Shown here: piece by piece, positions 59,426 through 64,000 of the stretch | Layout of the letters: each line of letters begins with the position of its first letter | Position numbering within the stretch: position 1 is the stretch's first letter | Assembly: GCF_029813785.1 (NCBI RefSeq) | Contig: NZ_JARVKY010000011.1 | Coordinates: 186,001-250,000, forward strand | Reading direction: 5' to 3' | Origin: Streptomyces sp. DH41 | Lineage (GTDB): Bacteria; Actinomycetota; Actinomycetes; Streptomycetales; Streptomycetaceae | Length of the DNA stretch: 64,000 nucleotides | The notes under the pieces: model-generated | Database searches by the model: none | Seen by the model: the letters and a program-made list of their open reading frames with translations, nothing else | Told to the model about the DNA's origin: nothing | Program-made: the position numbers and the translations under genes

Positions 59426-60853
59426 TCACCGGGCGGGAGCCGGCGCGCGTACTTCCACGCGGTCCCGGGTGCCCCAGGTGCCGACCTGCCAGCAGGTCGC
59501 CATGGCGTACAGGTACAAGGGCCGAAGCACCGTCAGCCGCCACAGTCCGGCCAGCGGTGACAGCAGGAACATGAGGAGCTGATGCCCCAACGTCTCGTCT
59601 GTTCGCCGGATGGCGAACAGACGGAGGCTGATGAGGTAGTTCATGGCACAGCCGATGACCACGGCGTACTGGGCCAGCGACCCTGTCTGCAGGCGGAGTT
59701 CCGGTGAAGCGAGAACGGCGATGGGTACCAGCAGGGCCAGGATGAGGTGCGCGTACTCGACCACGGGCATCCAGAAGGCCAGCGAGCTCATCGGCATGTG
59801 GCGCAGCCACCACAGGTGCCGCACGGTGGTGCCGCGCATCCAGCGCAGTTGCTGGCGGAAGTAGTGGCGTGTCCTGTCGGGTACCAAGGTGAAGCAGACG
59901 GCGGAGGGCTGGTGGACGGTCCGGCCCTCCATACGCGCGTACATGGTCAGCATCGAGTCGTCGTTCATCTGCATCGGGACGCCGCGGAAGGTCTCCCGCT
60001 CGTAGACCCCGGCATGCCGCCGCACGACGTCGGCACGGTAGAAGGCGAGCGTGCCGGAATTGATCAGAACGGAGCCGAGCACGGACTGCGCGCTGCGCAG
60101 GCCCCGGGTGAAGGGGACGTACAGCACCGTGGTGAGCCGGGTCAGGAGGTTGGTCTTCATGTTGAGCGGGACGACGAGTCCCGCCACGGATTTCACTCGC
60201 GGGTCGGCGAACGGCTTCAAGCCCTCCGCCACCGCCCGCTCGTCCAGAACGGAGTCACTGTCGAGGGTGACGAAGACATCGGCGTCGTCGTCGGCGAGAA
60301 CGTGCATCTGCGCCCACCGCTTGCCGCGGTTCTCGGTGCGGTCCCAGGTGGCTTCGATGCCGAGCCTGCCCGCCTGGGCCAGGAGATGGGCACGCTCGGC
60401 GGCGTAGAGGAGCGGTTCACCCGTTTCGCCGTCCGCGGAGCCGTCGTCGACCACGCGCACACGCTGGACACGGCGGGACTGGGCGAGCACCGACTCCAGA
60501 CAGGCGCGGAGTGCGTGGGGGTCCTCGTTGTAGACGGGGATCTGAACCGTTACGCGCAGTCTGTCGATGCCTGGCCGCTGAGCTTCCGTGATCCCGGCCG
60601 GACGCTCCAGCCAGCACACCGGCAGCCACCAGAGCAGGAGGAACGACACCAGCCAGACGAAGCCCAGGCCCGGATCGGCGCTGTCACGCCACACGGTGAC
60701 TGTCAGCAGGTGCCAGGTCGCCCAGCAGACAACGGCCACGAAGGGCAGCCCACCGAGCGCCCCCGGGCCGCCCACAGGAACGTACGTCGCCCCGGGCGTG
60801 CGAAGCCGTTCCTGACGCCTGCCGGAGTTCACAGCTTGGCTTCTAGGCCTCAT
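59426..60853 (-). CDS. Processive family 2 glycosyltransferase (hyaluronan/chitin/cellulose synthase-like)
   Basis: 475 residues: two N-terminal helices (about 33-75), GT2 domain with V-Q-I-P-V-Y-N-E-D, V-V-D-D-G-S-A-D, the D-x-D in T-L-D-S-D-S, catalytic D-D in M-N-D-D-S-M, and Q-Q-L-R-W for processivity, then four C-terminal helices. It should build and extrude a beta-linked polysaccharide from a UDP-sugar. Its ATG lies inside the end of a 53-codon gene upstream (11-base overlap), so the two are coupled. Confidence 0.92.
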   Translation of the reverse strand: MRPRSQAVNSGRRQERLRTPGATYVPVGGPGALGGLPFVAVVCWATWHLLTVTVWRDSADPGLGFVWLVSFLLLWWLPVCWLERPAGITEAQRPGIDRLRVTVQIPVYNEDPHALRACLESVLAQSRRVQRVRVVDDGSADGETGEPLLYAAERAHLLAQAGRLGIEATWDRTENRGKRWAQMHVLADDDADVFVTLDSDSVLDERAVAEGLKPFADPRVKSVAGLVVPLNMKTNLLTRLTTVLYVPFTRGLRSAQSVLGSVLINSGTLAFYRADVVRRHAGVYERETFRGVPMQMNDDSMLTMYARMEGRTVHQPSAVCFTLVPDRTRHYFRQQLRWMRGTTVRHLWWLRHMPMSSLAFWMPVVEYAHLILALLVPIAVLASPELRLQTGSLAQYAVVIGCAMNYLISLRLFAIRRTDETLGHQLLMFLLSPLAGLWRLTVLRPLYLYAMATCWQVGTWGTRDRVEVRAPAPAR

Positions 60854-61004
60854 CCGCGCCCTTGCCCCGCCGGAACGTGCACCGGACGAGGAGCGCACCC
60901 CCGAGCGTCAGCGCGAAGGCCACGGCCACCAGCCAGGTCTGGCCCGCGGCGACGCCGAACAACAACAGGCCGGAACCGGTTGTCGCCAGTTCGTCATAGG
61001 TCAT
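60843..61004 (-). CDS. 53-residue membrane protein overlapping the GT2 start
   Basis: ATG at 61004 follows GAAGGA. The product has an acidic N-terminus (T-Y-D-E-L), one or two hydrophobic stretches (about 10-40) and a basic end, R-R-G-K-G-A-D-E-A. Its TAG lies just inside the GT2 gene (11-base overlap), implying translational coupling and a joint role, perhaps as a small subunit of the synthase. Not recognised as a named family. Confidence 0.7.
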   Translation of the reverse strand: MTYDELATTGSGLLLFGVAAGQTWLVAVAFALTLGGALLVRCTFRRGKGADEA

Positions 61005-61013
61005 GCCACAGTC

Positions 61014-61028
61014 CTTCTAGGTTAGAAG
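61014..61028. promoter_or_regulatory. Dyad upstream of the GT2 operon
   Basis: CTTCTA-GGT-TAGAAG, perfect six-base arms, overlapping the ribosome site region of the 53-codon gene. It is flanked by an unusually AT-rich stretch (61015-61050) that probably holds the promoter. Could be an operator or an RNA hairpin controlling translation. Confidence 0.45.
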
Positions 61029-61192
61029 ATTTGCGACATAAGATACAAAGCGCACTGGCGACACCTGGACTCCCGGAAGGAGTGTCGCGTCGGAATCATC
61101 GATCGGCGGCACGCCACGAGCCCGGATCCGCGGTCTCCGTAGGCCGGGTGGACCGCCGGGCCGGGCGACGTGACGCGGCCGTCCGTGGGACG

Positions 61193-61621
61193 TCAGATCC
61201 GGCCGCCGGTGAGGCGGGTGAGGGGGCCGTGCGCTTGGTGGCCCGCGCGGCGGCCCACCGCGTACGACGCGGCGCTCAGGGCGGTGATGCCGGCGCCCAC
61301 GCCCGCGGCGACGAGCTTGCGGTGGGCGATGACCGTCCACGCCGTCTTGGCCGTGGCCGCGACGTGTCCCGAGGTGGTGACGACCGCCTGGCGGCCGGCT
61401 TCGACGCCCTTCGCCGCCGTCTGCACGGCGCCGTTCGCGGCCTGGGCCGAGCGCTGGGCGCCGGCCTTGGCGGCTGACGCCGCGTCACCGGCCTTGCCCG
61501 CGGCGGCCTGCCCGGCTCGCGACGCGGGGGCGGTCGCCTTGTCCGCGGCGTCACGCGCCTTGGCATCGGCGGTCCGGGTGGTGGTGGGCTTCTGGCTCGT
61601 GTCCTTGTTCGGATCGCTCAT
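61193..61621 (-). CDS. Ala-rich protein with C-terminal membrane helix, function unknown
   Basis: 142 residues. The body (about 20-95) is Ala/Lys/Thr-rich and likely helical, resembling LEA-like or apolipoprotein-like stress proteins. A hydrophobic segment at about 112-128 and a basic end follow. The ATG at 61621 gives M-S-D-P-N-K-D; upstream AAGGCGG fits. Role not identified. Confidence 0.7.
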   Translation of the reverse strand: MSDPNKDTSQKPTTTRTADAKARDAADKATAPASRAGQAAAGKAGDAASAAKAGAQRSAQAANGAVQTAAKGVEAGRQAVVTTSGHVAATAKTAWTVIAHRKLVAAGVGAGITALSAASYAVGRRAGHQAHGPLTRLTGGRI

Positions 61622-61702
61622 GGACACCGCCTTGCCTTTCGGGTGGACGGTAAACACGCGCGGCGAGTTGAGCGGCCCGCGGCCGGCGCGCGAAGCCCCG
61701 GC

Positions 61703-62533
61703 TCAGCCGGTCAGGACCGCGTAGAACTGGTAGAGCGTGAAGCCGGATCCCCAGCCCGAGAGGGTCAGGCCGAGGAGTGCGACCGCGAGCATGGCGATCT
61801 GCTGGGCGGGGTGGAGGCGCGCGGCGGCCCGCTCGGGTCTGCGCGGGTCGAAACTGAGCTCAAGGGTGCTGCCACCGGCCGAGTCGCGGTAGAAGTGCCG
61901 CGTTCCGTGGTGGTCCGTGTACCGGTACACCCGCGTGCTGTTGGTGAAGTGGTCGAACTCCGCCACCACGGTGATGCCGTGCTTCGGCAGACGCCGAGCG
62001 TAGTAGAGACCCTCGCCCGTGAGGACGAGGATGAGGACACCGATGACACCGAAGACCTGGAAGAAGATCATCGCGCCCACGATCTGCCCGCCGCCCCCGA
62101 GGGTCCCCACCGCCACGTCCAGCGCGGCGGCGACGGCGATCGCGGCGAGGACGCCGATCACGCGGCCGGACGGCCACCGCCGGGTCGGCGAGCGTCCTTC
62201 GTCCGTCGTCACCAGGTCCTTCCCGTCAGCACGGGGCTCGCCCGGATCCCGTGCGGGCAGCCGGGCGTGCACCGCCTCGACGAAGGCGAGCGCCCCCGCC
62301 GCGCTCACTTCCGTCACCTCGTACACCGCCGGACCGCGGTCCGGCGGCGCCGTCAGGACGATCTCGAGCGTCCGGCCCTCCCCCGCCGCACGGACCACTT
62401 CGACGGCCCGCAGTGGAATACGGTGCGTGGTTCCGTCCTGTCGCCATGTCAAGTGGTCGCCGTCGGCGTCCACGCGTGCCGTGGCGTCCCGTCCGCGCAG
62501 GACGAGTGAGGGCGGGGAAGGTGTCGTCGTCAC
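61703..62533 (-). CDS. Membrane protein with PH-like N-terminal and DUF3592-like parts
   Basis: 276 residues. About 1-95 forms a small beta-rich region (W-R-Q-D-G-T-T-H-R-I-P-L-R-A-V) like a bacterial PH domain. Two helices (about 120-140 and 150-172) are followed by a beta region H-F-T-N-S-T-R-V-Y-R-Y-T-D, typical of DUF3592 proteins, and a final helix. The GTG at 62533 lacks a strong ribosome site. Function unknown. Confidence 0.72.
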   Translation of the reverse strand: MTTTPSPPSLVLRGRDATARVDADGDHLTWRQDGTTHRIPLRAVEVVRAAGEGRTLEIVLTAPPDRGPAVYEVTEVSAAGALAFVEAVHARLPARDPGEPRADGKDLVTTDEGRSPTRRWPSGRVIGVLAAIAVAAALDVAVGTLGGGGQIVGAMIFFQVFGVIGVLILVLTGEGLYYARRLPKHGITVVAEFDHFTNSTRVYRYTDHHGTRHFYRDSAGGSTLELSFDPRRPERAAARLHPAQQIAMLAVALLGLTLSGWGSGFTLYQFYAVLTG

Positions 62534-62715
62534 GCGGTTATGACCGGCCGGGCCGGGCAAAGGTTGTGCTCGGCCTCGTCGGCGCTCCGTGGCCGGGGTG
62601 ACTGTCCACCCACGGCGGGCGTGAAGAGGCGCGCGCCGCTCCTCGCCGCCCACCCTGCCTCCGACCACGCCGGCCGGACCCGGTACGTGCCGGTGGCGAA
62701 GGTCGGGCCGTCCGG

Positions 62716-63453
62716 TCACACCACGCGGGGCAGCGCTCGCGGCTCGACCCGCTCCTCCACCGCGCGGTCGCCGTCGCGGGTCACCACGTAGGCGCCCTTG
62801 CCCGGGATCTCCGTCACCGCCTCGACCAGCTCGGTGCCTCGGTAGACCAGACCCACGCCGTCGTCCGTGCAGTGGGCCTCGGGCAGGGTGCCGTCGGCGA
62901 CGAGCCGGTGGGTCAGCGGACGACGGCCCTCGTCCACGTCGTAGTGCACACCGTTGCCGTAGGGCAGGAAGCCAAGGGCGTCGGTGACCGGGCGCAGTCG
63001 GGGACCGAAGGAGTCGGTCGCGCCGCCTCGGAACCAGCACAGGGATCCCGCGCTCACCCCGCTGAGCACGACCCCGGCCTGCCAGGCCCGGCGCATGACG
63101 CGGTCGAGGCCGTGCACGCGCCACACGGCCAGCAGGTTGGCCACGGAACCGCCCATGACCCAGACGACGTCCTGGGCGAGCACCGTCTCCTCGACGTCCT
63201 CCACGTTGGGCATGGGGAACAGGTGCAGCGGCGTCAGATCGAAACCGGCGACGCGGGCCGCCTCCGTCATCCGGGCGGTGAAGTGCTCGGCGTCCCCGAT
63301 GGCCGTGCCGACGTACAGGACGCGGGGACGCCGGCCGTGCGCGCCCGAGAGGTCCACCGCGTGGTGCACCAGGGCGTCGAACGACACCATGGTCCGGCCA
63401 CCCGCGCGGTGCCCGCCGGAGGTGGCGAGAATGGTCGGTTCCGGTGCGCTCAT
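62716..63453 (-). CDS. Peptidase E-like protein (family S51)
   Basis: 245 residues. The nucleophile elbow is G-V-S-A-G-S-L-C-W-F (Ser near 125), preceded by the W-V-M-G-G-S-V-A-N-L segment where classical peptidase E has G-G-G-x-x. Late H-Y-D-V-D-E-G-R-R-P and D-D-G-V-G-L fit S51. It should cleave Asp-X dipeptides or a related amide. The ATG at 63453 follows AGGA at a distance; the frame is open to 63498. Confidence 0.88.
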   Translation of the reverse strand: MSAPEPTILATSGGHRAGGRTMVSFDALVHHAVDLSGAHGRRPRVLYVGTAIGDAEHFTARMTEAARVAGFDLTPLHLFPMPNVEDVEETVLAQDVVWVMGGSVANLLAVWRVHGLDRVMRRAWQAGVVLSGVSAGSLCWFRGGATDSFGPRLRPVTDALGFLPYGNGVHYDVDEGRRPLTHRLVADGTLPEAHCTDDGVGLVYRGTELVEAVTEIPGKGAYVVTRDGDRAVEERVEPRALPRVV

Positions 63454-63588
63454 GAGGGGGATCCTAACGACCTGGCGGTCAGGCCGGACCAGGGTCACCC
63501 GGGCCGGCGCGGGTGAACCGCCCGCCGGGGCCGCCCTGTTCGGCGACCGGGGGCTGCGACGGGTGACGTCCGCCCGGCGACGCCCTCG

Positions 63589-64000
63589 TCACCGGGCCGC
63601 CGCCGTCGGCGGCAGCTGGGCCGGGCTCACCTGCTCGCCCAGCACCTGGGCCAGGAACCGCACCAGCCACCGCTGCGCCGGGCTGCGCGAGGACTCGTGC
63701 CGCGCGTACAGGGCGATCTCGATCGGTTCGGTCTCGAAGGGCAGCCGGACCAGGCGTACCCGGTGGGAGGCGGTGAAGACCTCCCCGACGTACTCGGGGA
63801 CGATGGCGATCAGGTCGGTCTGCTCCAGCAGGTAGGGCAGCATCGAGAAGCGGGTGGCGTCCACGGCCACCCGTTCCAGGAGTCCGTGCGCGGCCAGCAC
63901 CGCCCGGGGCGCGACATGCCCGCTCGGCCCGAAGACCGTGGCGTGGTGCTCGGCCGCGAGGTCCGGCAGCGTGACCGCGTCGCCCCGCACGCGCGGATGG
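63589..64000 (-). CDS. LysR-family regulator, C-terminal part (cut by window edge)
   Basis: About 137 residues of a LysR effector-binding domain: L-P-D-L-A-A-E-H-H-A, F-S-M-L-P-Y-L-L-E-Q-T-D-L-I-A-I-V-P-E-Y, then I-A-L-Y-A-R-H-E-S-S-R-S-P-A-Q-R-W-L, the standard C-terminal pattern. The DNA-binding half lies beyond base 64000. Confidence 0.88.
   Translation of the reverse strand, partial: HPRVRGDAVTLPDLAAEHHATVFGPSGHVAPRAVLAAHGLLERVAVDATRFSMLPYLLEQTDLIAIVPEYVGEVFTASHRVRLVRLPFETEPIEIALYARHESSRSPAQRWLVRFLAQVLGEQVSPAQLPPTAAAR

Noticed and set aside
1..64000. CRISPR array, prophage, transposon or integrative element
   Set aside because: No repeat-spacer pattern, integrase, transposase, tRNA with att duplication or shift to lower GC was seen at any place in the window.

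Overview
The window is very GC-rich, with strong third-position GC bias, GTG starts and closely packed genes on both strands. Together with a conservon (histidine-kinase-like / roadblock / DUF742 / GTPase / P450 set), a SchA/CurD (WhiE-type) protein, class F sortase, Rpf-like lysozyme, SpoIIE/PAS/GAF phosphatase and several P450s, this points to a Streptomyces chromosome. The block paaABCDE - paaI - paaK - FMO - indole prenyltransferase has the same order as the SCO7467-SCO7475 neighbourhood I recall from S. coelicolor, so an arm-like location is likely. I saw no rRNA, tRNA, CRISPR array, insertion sequence or prophage.

Left part (1-14.6 kb). After the tail of a TauD-type dioxygenase comes a sugar-uptake locus: GH2 glycosidase, two MalFG-type permeases and a Tat lipoprotein binding protein on the minus strand, a LacI repressor on the plus strand, and a secreted GH43 enzyme. 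Both divergent control regions carry the same palindrome, so one LacI protein probably controls the set. Next are an NCS1 permease, a racemase-fold enzyme that lacks its first catalytic Cys, and a FadR-type GntR regulator (a purine/hydantoin-like locus). An ECF41-type sigma factor, a small membrane protein, a double-GNAT protein and a small Cys-rich protein follow.

Middle part (14.6-40 kb). There is an SDR; an ABC exporter with a two-component system behind a triple TCCCAG direct repeat; RidA divergent from HxlR; GtrA; TerB; and an APH-fold kinase. The phenylacetate locus (paaABCDE minus strand, paaI-paaK plus strand) runs on through a 23-codon ORF into an FMO. The FMO converges on a DMATS-type indole prenyltransferase. 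By homology these two make a dimethylallyl-indole acetaldoxime/acetonitrile from tryptophan. The prenyltransferase is preceded by a 35-codon Pro-rich ORF containing a strong hairpin and coupled to it by a GTGA overlap. A five-gene conservon follows, whose P450 lacks the ExxR motif, then a TauE/SafE transporter, a second P450, a trypsin-like protease and an orphan ABC ATPase.

Right part (40-64 kb). Hypothetical, BrkB/YihY, MpaB, Rpf, isochorismatase and membrane Mrr genes are followed by a beta-helix secreted protein; an O-methyltransferase convergent with a SchA/CurD protein; a class F sortase with a probable substrate; the SpoIIE-type phosphatase; a lipoprotein; an RsbW-like kinase; a methyltransferase / LysR pair; a third P450; phosphoglucomutase; a processive GT2 synthase with a 53-aa membrane partner overlapping its start; small membrane proteins; a peptidase E-like protein; and the 3' part of a LysR gene cut by the window edge. 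Start codons were chosen by ribosome-binding site, overlap and expected domain length, and several are uncertain as stated. Homology statements are from memory of families; no search was run.
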